DNA from: Opitutaceae bacterium
Lineage (GTDB): Bacteria; Verrucomicrobiota; Verrucomicrobiia; Opitutales; Opitutaceae
DNA length: 64,000 nt
Direction of reading: 5' to 3'
Assembly (NCBI GenBank): GCA_027490995.1
Contig: JAIXWY010000008.1
Coordinates: 62,001 to 126,000, forward strand
The notes beneath the pieces were generated by a model. The model saw only the letters and a list, made by a program, of their open reading frames with translations. It searched no databases and was not told the DNA's origin. Shown piece by piece: positions 39,275 to 48,066 of this stretch; the stretch's first letter is position 1, and each line of letters starts with the position of its first letter. The position numbers and the translations under genes are program-made.

Positions 39275-40669
39275 TTATTCCGAGACCAGCACGCGGTAGC
39301 GCCAGCCCTTGAGGTCGAGGGGCACGAGGCCGCTGAGCACGACCGTCTCACCGGTGAACGCGTCGCGCCACCGACCTTGCAGGGCCGCGTCATAGAGGTC
39401 GGCTTTCGCGTCGCGGGCGGTGAGGTTGAACATGCCGACGACCTTTCTGGCGCCGGCGGAACGTTCGACGGCGTAGAACGTGGCGTTGTCCGTGGTGTCG
39501 AGGCGTCGCATCGGCGCGCCGGTGTGTAGGGCGGGATGCTCGCGTCGGAGTTTGGTCAGCACCTGATAGCGCCGGGTGGCAGGGTGAGTTTCTGCCGGCC
39601 AGACGATCGGGTCGCGCTCGAAGAACTCGAGTCGACGATCGAGCCCGATCTCTTGGCCGTTGTAGATCATCGGCATGCCATCGAGTAGGAAGGTCAGGAC
39701 GGCAAATGGGGCGTAGCCCGCGCCCATGCGGTCGAACTCCGTACCGGCCCAGCTGTTTTCGTCGTGCGAGCTGGTGAACACCATCAGGGCGCCGCCGCGC
39801 GGAAAGGTGGCGCGGATCTTGGCGTAGGCGTCGTCGATCCCGCTGGGTGTCTTTTTGCCCTGCGCGATGTGGTTCATCGCGTGATGGAGATCGAAGCCGT
39901 AGGAGAGATTGAAGGCCGCGACCTGCTGTTGGGGCAGCTCTGCCTCGGCGAGGAAGAAAACGTCGGGCTTGGCGGCGCGGACGCGCTGCGTCACCTCGTT
40001 CCAGAACGGGGTGGGCAGGCCCCAGGCGACATCGCAGCGGAAGCCATCGACGCCGAAGTTCCGCACCCAGTGTAGAAGGACGCCGGCTTGGTAATCGAGC
40101 AGGCCGGGCGCGTTGAAATCGAACTGGACGACATCAGTCCAGTCGAAGCCGTGCGGAGGGGTGAGGTTGCCCTGGGCATCGCGCCAGAAGAAGTGGGGGT
40201 GGGTCCGGGTGAGCGGGTTGTCGGGTGAGACGTGATTTGGGACCCAATCGAGGATCACGCGCATGCCCCGGGCGTGGGCGGCCTGGACAAAGTCGCGGAA
40301 GTCCTGCTCGGTGCCGAACTCTGGGTTCACCGCGAGGTAGTCCTTCACGGCATAGTAGGAGCCCAGTGTGCCTTTGCGATGGAGTTCGCCAATGGGGTGG
40401 ATCGGCATCAGCCACAGGATGTCGACGCCGAGAGCCTGCAGGCGCGGGAGGTCCGCGGTGACCGCGGGGAACTTGCCGGAGGCGGAGTATTGGCGGACGT
40501 TGATCTCGTAGATCGTGGAACCGCGGGCCCAGTCGGGCACGCCGATCGCCGTAAGGTGGGCGCTGGGGAGGGGTTTTTCCCGCTCGGGAGCCGGCGCGGC
40601 CGCGATGAACGTCGAAAGGAGGACCGCGAGGGACAGGACGGAGCGGACGAGGCGGAGGGGCGTGGGCAT
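39275..40669 (-). CDS. Exported alpha-amylase family (GH13) glycosidase
   Basis: The 464-residue protein has a signal peptide (about 25 residues, ending near STFIAAA) and a GH13 barrel. Conserved regions are DWVPNHVSPDNP (region I), GFRCDVAW (region II with the catalytic Asp), FFLAEAEL (region III with the acid/base Glu), and FTSSHDENSW (region IV, transition-state Asp). A shortened catalytic loop and a C-terminal beta domain (ERSAGARKVVGMFNLTARD) are visible. It should hydrolyse alpha-glucans in the periplasm or outside. The ATG ending at 40669 fits the signal peptide. It is followed after 11 bases by the SnoaL-like gene. Confidence 0.92.
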   Translation of the reverse strand: MPTPLRLVRSVLSLAVLLSTFIAAAPAPEREKPLPSAHLTAIGVPDWARGSTIYEINVRQYSASGKFPAVTADLPRLQALGVDILWLMPIHPIGELHRKGTLGSYYAVKDYLAVNPEFGTEQDFRDFVQAAHARGMRVILDWVPNHVSPDNPLTRTHPHFFWRDAQGNLTPPHGFDWTDVVQFDFNAPGLLDYQAGVLLHWVRNFGVDGFRCDVAWGLPTPFWNEVTQRVRAAKPDVFFLAEAELPQQQVAAFNLSYGFDLHHAMNHIAQGKKTPSGIDDAYAKIRATFPRGGALMVFTSSHDENSWAGTEFDRMGAGYAPFAVLTFLLDGMPMIYNGQEIGLDRRLEFFERDPIVWPAETHPATRRYQVLTKLRREHPALHTGAPMRRLDTTDNATFYAVERSAGARKVVGMFNLTARDAKADLYDAALQGRWRDAFTGETVVLSGLVPLDLKGWRYRVLVSE

Positions 40670-40905
40670 GCACCGAGGGTAGTCGCTCGCGTGTGCGGTG
40701 CCAGTGCGTCGCACCGGACTAAGCCGGAAATGAGCGGAGAAAACCTAGGTCTGAGCTGCTGGGTAAGGGGCCGGTGTGGCTGGACGGGGGCGGGCGAGGG
40801 TTGGTCGGGTGGTGGCGCACCCGCGGTGCGGGAGGCCTCCTCCGTGGCTGCCGGCGGGCGGACGTTTTGTTTTGCCGGGCCGGGAGGGAGGCTTTTGCTC
40901 GGGCC

Positions 40906-41688
40906 ATGTCGAAATCCTCCGCTTTGGTCACGGGAGCGTCTCGCGGCATCGGCCGCGGTATCGCCGTCGAACTCGCCCGCGCGGGCTACCGCGTGGCGAT
41001 CAACTACGCCGGTAATCTCGAGGCCGCGAACGAGGCGCTCGGGCTGGTCCGAGCCGCCGGTGGCGATGGGTTCATCGTGCAAGGCGACGTGGCGGTGGCG
41101 GCCGACCGCGATCGTTTGGTGACGGAGACACTCGCGCACTTCGGACGGATCGACCTGCTGGTCAACAACGCGGGCGTCGGCCCGAAGGTGCGCGCCGATT
41201 TGCTCGAGTCCGGCGAGGAAAGCTTCGACCGCCTCTTCTCGATCAACCTCAAGGGACCGTTTTTCCTCACCCAGCAGGTTGCACGCAAGATGATCGAGCA
41301 GGCGCCCGACGCGCGGGGCTTCCGCGGGCGCGTCGTGAATATCACGTCCATCTCCGCCTACACGGCTTCGATCAACCGCGGCGACTACTGCATGGTGAAG
41401 TCCGGTCTGTCGATGATGACCAAGCTCTTCGCTGAGCGTCTGGCTCCGCACGGGATCAACGTGAACGAGGTCCGGCCGGGTGTCATCGCGACCGACCTCA
41501 CGTCCGGGGTGAAGGCCAAGTACGACAAGCTCATCATCCAGGACGAGCGTGGCATCACGCCGATCCGCCGCTGGGGCACGCCCGAGGATGTGGCTCTGGC
41601 CGTCCGCGCGCTCGCGGAGGACCGTTTCCCGTTCTCGACGGGTGCCGCCTTCGACGTTGATGGCGGATTCGGTTTCTTCCGGCTGTAA
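40906..41688 (+). CDS. 3-oxoacyl-ACP reductase-like SDR
   Basis: The 260-residue SDR has [12 protein letters not shown] (NAD(P) motif), NNAGVG, a catalytic Ser in [11 protein letters not shown], and the YxxxK pair in [11 protein letters not shown]. It closes with [18 protein letters not shown], the C-terminal 'GxxxxVDGG' typical of FabG-like SDRs. The second strand lacks the Arg of NADPH-specific FabG, so the cofactor preference is open. The substrate is unknown; fatty-acid or sugar oxidation/reduction are both possible. The ATG at 40906 gives the usual distance to the Gly motif. A strong terminator follows the stop. Confidence 0.9.
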   Translation: MSKSSALVTGASRGIGRGIAVELARAGYRVAINYAGNLEAANEALGLVRAAGGDGFIVQGDVAVAADRDRLVTETLAHFGRIDLLVNNAGVGPKVRADLLESGEESFDRLFSINLKGPFFLTQQVARKMIEQAPDARGFRGRVVNITSISAYTASINRGDYCMVKSGLSMMTKLFAERLAPHGINVNEVRPGVIATDLTSGVKAKYDKLIIQDERGITPIRRWGTPEDVALAVRALAEDRFPFSTGAAFDVDGGFGFFRL

Positions 41689-41694
41689 CGGAGT

Positions 41695-41738
41695 GGGGGT
41701 TCGCGCCCATCTCCGGTCGGCGCGCCCCCCTTTTTTTT
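41695..41738 (+). terminator. Rho-independent terminator after the SDR gene
   Basis: GGGGG (41695-41699) and CGCGCC (41702-41707), with a two-T bulge, pair with GGCGCG (41719-41724) and CCCCC (41725-41729). Eight T follow at 41731-41738. The stem starts six bases after the SDR stop codon. The rest of the gap to 41929 holds no feature I can support. Confidence 0.85.
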
Positions 41739-41929
41739 GTGTGGTCGATCAGGCCTGAGCCCGCGCTGCGGGCCCCGGCCGGGGCAATTGTCTTCCGCTT
41801 CCGCGCGGTGTCCGCGGCGATCGGTCGGCTCACGCGGCCGATTCGCGGCGTGGCGTCGGGCGCGCGGCCGGCGTGGGTCCACGGCGGCGCCGGAGAACCG
41901 AGCGCACGCCGCGTTGAGTCACCGATCGC

Positions 41930-43744
41930 TCACGAGAGCGTCAGGGTGAAACGGAACGGCGTGAACCCAGTCAGGTACACGCTTTGTCCGTCCCACTTGC
42001 CGAGTGCTCCGCGCAGTTGAGTCCAGGTATGCTCCGTGCTGCCCGGACCGAAGGAGATCACGTCGTCACCGAGCCGGAAACGGCCGATGCCCGAGCGAAG
42101 CAGGTAGGCATCGGCTACTCCCTTCACCGGCTCCACCCCCTCGAGGACGCCCCCGCGGCGGAACGCGAGTTCGATCGCGAGCGGGACGTGGTCCGTGCCC
42201 TCGATCCGGAAGTGCAGCTCCAGCCGACCGGGATGCTCCACCAGATCCACAGTGGATTCGAGGGACTGGATGTTGCTCTGGGTGCGACTTGCGCGGTGAT
42301 CTTGGCGGAGTAGCCCGTTGCTCTCCATGCCCGCGTACGAGCGGAGTTCGGCGATCTTCTCCGGTGTGAGGGGCTGAAAATAAGGTCCGCGCAACGACTG
42401 TTTGAGGCGCAGCCGGCCATCGATCTCCTCGATGGCTTCCGACTGGAACTGACCTTTGCCGAAAAATGCGCTCGAGAGTCGCACCGCCTCCAGCGCGGCC
42501 GATCCGCGGCGGAGCGAGAAGAAGGTGGTCGTGCCGGCCAGCAGCGTGGCGCTGAGGGCGTCTCGACGGATGCGGGCGAGCTGCGAGTGTTTGAAGTGTT
42601 TCCGGTAGTTCGACGGCAGGGGCGTGGCTGCGGGCAACCGGCGGCGCAGGATGGACTCCGTCAGGAACGAGGGCAGTTCCCGAACCACGGACGCGGGCGA
42701 CTCGGCTTCGATCTGGGCGACGGCGCTCGCGAACTGCCCGTTGCCTTCGCGCACGGCCATCTCGCGGTACGCCGCATAATAGCGCACGAGGGTGCCGCGT
42801 AGCTGGCGATCCTGCCGGCGCGAACCCTCGGTCACGACCTCCCCGTCGGGGTGCAGGTAGTAGAGCGTCATGTCGAGGTTGCGCCGCACCGGATCCCGGA
42901 GGTCCGGCCGGTTCATGCGGTGCGCGAGGGTGAGGAAGGCGCGGTTGACGACGGCGGAGTAGATGGTGGTGCTGCGCTCCGTGTACTGGCCATCCGGGTC
43001 AAGGTCGATGCCCTCGGCCAGCCATTGCTCGATCCGCGCCGGGTAGCGGGAGTCAGGAAACAGATCGTGGAGGACCGCGAGGGCGGCGCAGACGACCCAG
43101 CGGTGATTCGGGGTGTGCACGCCGCCGGTGGCGAGCGCATCGCCGACGTGGCGGAGGAAGCGTTCGAGGCGCTCGAGGATCGGGGCGGCGTCCGATCCCG
43201 GGTCGGAACGGAGGATTTCGTAGGCCGGAGCCACGTTTTCCGTCACGAATGCCGTGTCGGGCGGGGAGCGGAAGTTGGTGACCGCGAGGTCGATCGTACC
43301 GTCCTCGTGCTGGAGATCGAGCAGGGCCTGGGAGGCGAGGAGCATCGCCTCGCGCAGGCGGGGTGAGCGGTAGTGCTGCGACGTGGGGCTGGCGAAGGCG
43401 CAGGCGAGAACGCCGAGGAAGGCTCCGGTCGCATTCGCGCTGGGGATACCGTAGGGATCGGGTACGCCGCCGTGGCCGCGGACGCCGGGGCGGAGGTCTT
43501 GAAGGGCGAGCTGGGCAAGGACCAGGGCGTCGTTCTCGCGGATCAGCCGTGCGACGATCGGGTCATCGTCGTTCCGGTCCGTCGGGGTATCCGCTGCGAC
43601 GAGCGGCCCCGCGATCGCCAGGGCGCCAGCCGCAGCCCCAGCGGTGAGGAACGCGCGACGTCCCGGTGAGGAGGCTCGGTCCGGCGAGGGAACGGCGGTG
43701 GCGGGTGACGAGACGGTCGGGGTCGAGGGGGAGGAAGGGGTCAT
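41930..43744 (-). CDS. Tat-exported protein with probable alpha/alpha-barrel domain
   Basis: The 604-residue protein has a twin-arginine signal, PGRRAFLTAGAAAGALAIAG, so it is likely exported folded. The mature N-terminal half is mostly paired helices (for example PRLREAMLLASQALLDLQHEDGT, IVARLIRENDALVLAQLALQ), suggesting an alpha/alpha toroid as in polysaccharide lyases, glycosyl hydrolases or heparinase II/III-like proteins. Conserved-looking tracts are RPGVRGHGGVPDPYGIPSANATG and DPDGQYTERSTTIYSAVVNRAFLTLA. The C-terminal half is beta-rich with charged strands (VEHPGRLELHFRIEGTDHVPLAIELAF). I cannot name the family. An upstream reading to 43813 without the Tat signal is rejected. A rhodanese gene is divergent. 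Confidence 0.65.
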   Translation of the reverse strand: MTPSSPSTPTVSSPATAVPSPDRASSPGRRAFLTAGAAAGALAIAGPLVAADTPTDRNDDDPIVARLIRENDALVLAQLALQDLRPGVRGHGGVPDPYGIPSANATGAFLGVLACAFASPTSQHYRSPRLREAMLLASQALLDLQHEDGTIDLAVTNFRSPPDTAFVTENVAPAYEILRSDPGSDAAPILERLERFLRHVGDALATGGVHTPNHRWVVCAALAVLHDLFPDSRYPARIEQWLAEGIDLDPDGQYTERSTTIYSAVVNRAFLTLAHRMNRPDLRDPVRRNLDMTLYYLHPDGEVVTEGSRRQDRQLRGTLVRYYAAYREMAVREGNGQFASAVAQIEAESPASVVRELPSFLTESILRRRLPAATPLPSNYRKHFKHSQLARIRRDALSATLLAGTTTFFSLRRGSAALEAVRLSSAFFGKGQFQSEAIEEIDGRLRLKQSLRGPYFQPLTPEKIAELRSYAGMESNGLLRQDHRASRTQSNIQSLESTVDLVEHPGRLELHFRIEGTDHVPLAIELAFRRGGVLEGVEPVKGVADAYLLRSGIGRFRLGDDVISFGPGSTEHTWTQLRGALGKWDGQSVYLTGFTPFRFTLTLS

Positions 43745-43857
43745 GTCTGGGGAAAGAGAAGAAGGAGGCGAATCCGTCCGTTCTGTCGAGTCCACGGCGC
43801 GGTGAAAAATCATCCGTGAGACTTGCCGTCGGGCTGGGGCTGCAAGAGGGTTTTGGC

Positions 43858-44256
43858 ATGAACCTCTCCCTCAAGCGTGTGCTGCTCGGTTTCGTCGGTC
43901 TGGTTATCCCCGTTTTCGCGATGGCGGAGGTGCCGCGGATCACGGCAGCCGAGGCGGCGCGTCGCGTGGCCGAAGGCAAGGCAGTGTTGGTCGACGTGCG
44001 TGAACCCGCCGAGTGTGCCGAGTCCGGCGTGGCTGCTCCGGCCGTGCTCCTGCCGATGAGTGATTTCCGCGGTGATCAGACCCTGTGGAAGCCGTTCCTC
44101 GAATCTGTGAAGGGCAAGGAAGTGATCCTCTACTGTCGCTCTGGTGGCCGTGCCGGCAACGTCGGCGAGAAGCTCGCCGCGCAAGGCGTGACGGTGGCCA
44201 ATGCGGGTGGCTTCAAGGACTGGGCGGCGGAAAAGCTGCCCACGCGGAAGCCGTGA
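43858..44256 (+). CDS. Exported rhodanese-like protein
   Basis: The 132-residue protein has a signal peptide (MNLSLKRVLLGFVGLVIPVFAMA) followed by one rhodanese domain. It shows VLVDVREPAECAESGVAAPAVLLPMSDF (the 'vDvRepxE' block), and the active-site loop YCRSGGRAGN with the catalytic Cys, then VANAGGFKDWAAEKLP. It probably works in the periplasm on sulphur transfer or as a redox-linked protein. The ribosome binding site AGAGGG (about 43845-43850) supports the 43858 start; a longer reading starting at 43666 would cross the divergent gene's 5' end. Confidence 0.9.
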   Translation: MNLSLKRVLLGFVGLVIPVFAMAEVPRITAAEAARRVAEGKAVLVDVREPAECAESGVAAPAVLLPMSDFRGDQTLWKPFLESVKGKEVILYCRSGGRAGNVGEKLAAQGVTVANAGGFKDWAAEKLPTRKP

Positions 44257-44332
44257 GCTGAGGCGTGGTCCGGGGGCGGTCGCGCGGTGCTTTCCCCTTG
44301 GCAGCCGCGCAGTGCGGGCGTAGCACCGTCAC

Positions 44333-45058
44333 GTGCTTCCGCTCTCCGACGGTTCGCTCCCGCTCTTTCGCTTCGCGGGTATCCGCGTCTCGCTGCACTG
44401 GTCTTGGTTCCTCGTTGCGATCTATGTCGTGACGTCGCGCGCCGGCCAGTACAGTTCACTGGGCTGGAACGCGATCGAGTACATCAGTTTGTTCTGCATC
44501 GTGCTGATGCACGAATTTGGCCATGCTTTGGCCTGCCGACAGACCGGAGGTTACGCCGAACGGATCATTCTGTGGCCGCTCGGGGGCATCGCCTTCGTTT
44601 CGCCGCCTCCACGGCCCGGTGCCCACTTGTGGAGCATCGCCGCGGGTCCGCTCGTCAATGTGGTCCTCGTCCCGATCCTGTTCCTCGTGCAGCTTCAGGT
44701 CGATTCGCTCAACGGATCCGGTCGCTCCACCGACCTGAGTATCTTTCTCTTCGAACTTCAGCGGATTAACCTGCTGCTGCTGATTTTTAATCTGCTGCCG
44801 ATCTACCCCCTCGATGGGGGACAGATCCTGCGGTCGTTGCTCTGGTTCGGGCTTGGTCCCGTGACCAGTCTGTGGATCGCCAGCGGTCTTGGCCTCGTCG
44901 GCATCGTCGCTTTGGTGGGTCTAGCCTTTTGGAGCGGTTCCCTCTGGGCCGGAATCATGGCGATCTTCCTGTTCTCAAGCTGTTTCAGCGCGTTCCGCGC
45001 GGCCGCGCAACAGCGGCGCGAGGATCGGGAGCGGCGAAACATGCCTCCGTTGGGCTGA
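44333..45058 (+). CDS. Site-2-protease-type zinc metallopeptidase (M50)
   Basis: The 241-residue membrane protease has the zinc motif LMHEFGHALAC (HExxH) within a helix at about residues 60-70, and NLLPIYPLDGGQILRSLL near residue 150, the 'NxxPxxPxDGG' third ligand motif of M50 peptidases. About six helices are visible. The layout matches small S2P proteins such as SpoIVFB-type enzymes that cut membrane-bound substrates. There are no PDZ or CBS domains. The start appears to be GTG at 44333 (read as Met); no better start is seen. Confidence 0.9.
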   Translation: MLPLSDGSLPLFRFAGIRVSLHWSWFLVAIYVVTSRAGQYSSLGWNAIEYISLFCIVLMHEFGHALACRQTGGYAERIILWPLGGIAFVSPPPRPGAHLWSIAAGPLVNVVLVPILFLVQLQVDSLNGSGRSTDLSIFLFELQRINLLLLIFNLLPIYPLDGGQILRSLLWFGLGPVTSLWIASGLGLVGIVALVGLAFWSGSLWAGIMAIFLFSSCFSAFRAAAQQRREDRERRNMPPLG

Positions 45059-45182
45059 TCAATCGGCTGTCGCAGGGCCCTCGGCGGGCAGCTGACCCGA
45101 CGCCGCGGCTTGCCTGTCTCGTTCGGGCTGGTAGGTTCGTCACGTTACCCGTCCTGACCCTTCCCCCTCGATTCTTTCCCCC

Positions 45183-46061
45183 ATGAAATCCTCGTTTGTC
45201 CGCGCTGCCGCGCTTTCCTTGCTTGCCGCGTCCTCGCTGTTTGCCGCCAGCCCCGCTGCGGGTACCGGCGCAAGTTTCAAGGGTCCCGTCGGGATCCAGC
45301 TCTATAGTCTGCGCGGTCTCTTCATCAAGAACGGCCCCTCTACGCTCGACATCGTCAACGCGTACGGCCCGCGTCAGGTCGAACTGGCCAGCACCTACAA
45401 GCAGTCCCCCGCCGAGTTCCGAAACGAGCTCTCAACGCGGGGCCTCCAGCCGATCGGGATGCATTTTCCTTTCGACCGCCTGCGCGACGATCCCGAGGGC
45501 GTCCGACGCCTGGCAAAGGAACTGGGAATCAAGTACGTGGGGTGCGCTTGGATCCCACACGAGGGGACGTTCGACGCCGCTGACGCCCGCAATGCCGCCG
45601 CGGTGTTCAACCGCGCCGGCGAGATCATGGCCGCCGAGGGGATGAAGGTCTTTTACCACAACCATGGCTACGAGTTCGCCCCCGGCGTCGCCGGAGAGGG
45701 CACCACGGCCATGGATATCCTGATCCAGGAAACCAACCCGAAGCATGTCTGCTTCCAGATGGATGTCCTCTGGACGATTCACCCGGGGCAGGCACCTGAG
45801 GCTTGGCTTGCCAAGTATCCCGGCCGCTGGGAACTGATGCACCTCAAGGATTACCGCAAGGGTCTGCCCACCGGAATCCACACCGGCCGCGCCGATCCGA
45901 ATGACAACGTCGCCTTGGGCACCGGTCAGGTCAACTGGCCGGTCGTGCTCGCCGCTGCCGAAAAGTATGGGGTAAAGCACTACTTCATTGAAGACGAGTC
46001 GGCCGACGCCGAGCACCAGATCGTCAAGTCGCTCCGCTATCTCGAGCAGGTGCGTTGGTGA
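45183..46061 (+). CDS. Exported sugar phosphate isomerase/epimerase-like TIM barrel
   Basis: The 292-residue xylose-isomerase-like TIM barrel (AP endonuclease 2 family) has a signal peptide (MKSSFVRAAALSLLAASSLFAAS). Family features are VGIQLYSLRGLFIKNG, YHNHGYEF, and HLKDYRKG, the His/Asp/Glu strands that bind the metal in this superfamily, with a closing YFIEDES. An exported version is common in Verrucomicrobia and Planctomycetes, where substrates are probably free sugars or glycosides rather than phosphates. The last 4 bases (GTGA) overlap the start of the serine hydrolase gene. Confidence 0.88.
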   Translation: MKSSFVRAAALSLLAASSLFAASPAAGTGASFKGPVGIQLYSLRGLFIKNGPSTLDIVNAYGPRQVELASTYKQSPAEFRNELSTRGLQPIGMHFPFDRLRDDPEGVRRLAKELGIKYVGCAWIPHEGTFDAADARNAAAVFNRAGEIMAAEGMKVFYHNHGYEFAPGVAGEGTTAMDILIQETNPKHVCFQMDVLWTIHPGQAPEAWLAKYPGRWELMHLKDYRKGLPTGIHTGRADPNDNVALGTGQVNWPVVLAAAEKYGVKHYFIEDESADAEHQIVKSLRYLEQVRW

Positions 46062-47251
46062 ACGACGGCCGCCGCGCGCCTGGTCGGATCTTGCGGTCGG
46101 CGGTGCTCCTCGGGGTCGTCGCCTTCGTTTCCCCCGTTCGGTCCATCGCAGCACCCGCATCGTTGTCTGACGGACCGTCGTTCGAGCCGGCGTCTCTCGC
46201 GGCGATAGACGCGGCGATCGACGCTGCCATCCTCGCGGGCCGCACCCCCGGCGGCGTGCTCTGGGTTGGTCACGCCGACGCCGACCATGTGCGCGCTCAC
46301 GGGTTGCGTGCAGTGGAGCCCGAGGTCGAGACGACGACGCTGGAAACGATCTACGACGCGGCTTCGCTCACTAAGGTCGTGGTCACAACGACCGCGGTGT
46401 TACAGCAGGTCGAGCGGGAGCGCCTCCTGCTCGATGCTCCGGTGGCGCGATGGCTCCCGCAGTTCGCCGCCGAGGGCAAGGGGGCCGTGACCGTGCGCCA
46501 TCTCCTCACGCACACCTCCGGCTTGCGCCCGGGACTCAGTCTTCAGCCTGCTTGGACGGGTCGCGCGGCCGCGCTGGCGTTAGCGAGCGCCGAGCCGTTG
46601 CAGTCTGTTCCCGGCGCACGCTTCGTCTACAGCGATATCAACTTCATCGTCCTCGGTGAATTGATCCGGGCCGTCACCGCCGAGGAGCTCGATCGATATG
46701 CAGCCCGTGAGATCTTCTCGCCGTTGGGCATGGCCGATTCCGGTTTTCGTCCCGACCCGGCACGCCATCCGCGGATTGCGCCCACCGAGCGCGTGGGGGA
46801 TGCGCTGCTGCGCGGCGTGGTCCACGATCCGACAGCGCGGGCGATGGGTGGCGTGGCCGGCCACGCCGGGCTCTTTACGACGGCGAGCGATCTGGCCCGC
46901 TTCTGCCGCATGATCCTCGCCGGAGGTCGGGCGCCCGACGGGCGGTGGGTGCTCTCGCCGGAGTCCGTCGCGGAAATGACCCGCGGGCAAACCGACGGTG
47001 CGGATCGACGGGGACTCGGGTGGGATATCGATACGCGTTTCTCGACTCCCCGGGGAAGCGTGTTTCCGGCTGGACGCTCGTTTGGACACACGGGCTTCAC
47101 CGGGACCTCGCTCTGGATCGATCCGGGTTCGCGCAGCTTTGTCATTTTCCTTTCGAGCCGGCTGCACCCGCACGGGAAAGGTGATGTCGCCGATCTCCGC
47201 CGCGCGATCGGAACCTATGCCGCCGAAGCCGTGGGTCTGCGGGCGCCTTAG
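46058..47251 (+). CDS. Exported serine hydrolase of the beta-lactamase class C fold
   Basis: The 397-residue protein has a signal-like N-terminus (RILRSAVLLGVVAFVSPVRSIAA). The catalytic SxxK is in YDAASLTKVVVT, the YxN-like motif is in FVYSDINF, and the KTG-equivalent is the HTG of FGHTGFTG, as in EstB- and PBP4*-type esterases and D-aminopeptidases. LLTHTSGLRPG and GVAGHAGLFTTASDLARF are also typical. It may act as an esterase, peptidase or transpeptidase-related enzyme in the periplasm. The start is taken as GTG at 46058, overlapping the upstream stop by 4 bases; a TTG one codon earlier is the only alternative. Its end overlaps the convergent glycosyltransferase by 4 bases. Confidence 0.88.
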   Translation: MNDGRRAPGRILRSAVLLGVVAFVSPVRSIAAPASLSDGPSFEPASLAAIDAAIDAAILAGRTPGGVLWVGHADADHVRAHGLRAVEPEVETTTLETIYDAASLTKVVVTTTAVLQQVERERLLLDAPVARWLPQFAAEGKGAVTVRHLLTHTSGLRPGLSLQPAWTGRAAALALASAEPLQSVPGARFVYSDINFIVLGELIRAVTAEELDRYAAREIFSPLGMADSGFRPDPARHPRIAPTERVGDALLRGVVHDPTARAMGGVAGHAGLFTTASDLARFCRMILAGGRAPDGRWVLSPESVAEMTRGQTDGADRRGLGWDIDTRFSTPRGSVFPAGRSFGHTGFTGTSLWIDPGSRSFVIFLSSRLHPHGKGDVADLRRAIGTYAAEAVGLRAP

Positions 47252-48018
47252 ACGGTGGCGTCGGGTTCTGGGCTGCCGGCCCGGGTGCGTCGCCGCCATG
47301 CCTTGCGGACAAATCGCGCGAGAGCGGCGGCGTCCCACACCCACGCTTGCCATGCGGCGACGTGGCGGTGGCGCACGATGATTTCCTCCCGGTAGTTCGC
47401 CCACCGACCAGAATCGCTCAGTCCGCCCGGCGCGCACCGCGCCACGAGCACCGGAACCTCCTGCATTCCGGCGCGGCCCCGGAGCAGCCGGAGGTTGAGA
47501 TCGTAGTCGGCCTGAAGGCGTAGCGAAGTGTCGTAGCCTCCGAGCCGACGCAGCGTCTCCGTGCGGTAGAAGCAGGCCTGGTGATGGACGAAGTTCCGCC
47601 ACGCGTGGCGCTGCGGGGACGGTGCGTACCGGCGGCCGTCCGTGTACTCCGCGTGGCCAGCCACCAGATCGGCTGCGCTGGCCCGAAGCCGCGGCGCCAC
47701 CGCTGCCAGTACTCCCGGGTCGGCCAAGACATCGTCCGCGCCCAGAAACAGGCACCACGTCCCCCGCGCCCGCTGCAACCCCAGGTTCATCGCCGTGTAC
47801 ACGCCTCCGTCGGGCGCGCTCGTCCAACGCACGCGGCGATCTGCGTTGAGCGTGCTCAGCCACGCGACGGTGCCGTCGTGGGAGGCTCCGTCCACGATTT
47901 CCAGCTCCACCCCCGCTTCGGCGTCGGCGAGGGGCTCCTGCCCAACGACCGATGCCACCGCATCACGCAGCCGAGGGCCGGGATTGCGGCAGACGAGGAT
48001 CACGCTGACGAGGGCCAT
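47248..48018 (-). CDS. Glycosyltransferase family 2
   Basis: The 256-residue protein has the GT2 fold: VSVILVCRNPGPRLRDAVASVVGQ, VELEIVDGASHDGTVAWL (nucleotide-binding strand with the usual 'vDGxStDgT'), PDGGVYTAMNLGLQRARG, and LFLGADDVL with the metal-binding DxD-like Asp-Asp. The helix near the C-terminus (REEIIVRHRHVAAWQAWVW) is cytosolic and basic; no membrane segment is seen. Close relatives resemble the WcaA/WcaE-type synthases of exopolysaccharides. It probably adds a sugar in the nearby polysaccharide cluster. Confidence 0.9.
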   Translation of the reverse strand: MALVSVILVCRNPGPRLRDAVASVVGQEPLADAEAGVELEIVDGASHDGTVAWLSTLNADRRVRWTSAPDGGVYTAMNLGLQRARGTWCLFLGADDVLADPGVLAAVAPRLRASAADLVAGHAEYTDGRRYAPSPQRHAWRNFVHHQACFYRTETLRRLGGYDTSLRLQADYDLNLRLLRGRAGMQEVPVLVARCAPGGLSDSGRWANYREEIIVRHRHVAAWQAWVWDAAALARFVRKAWRRRTRAGSPEPDATV

Positions 48019-48066
48019 GAGGCGAAGGTTGCCGGCGGATACAATTGGCTCAAGGCTTCATCTCCG

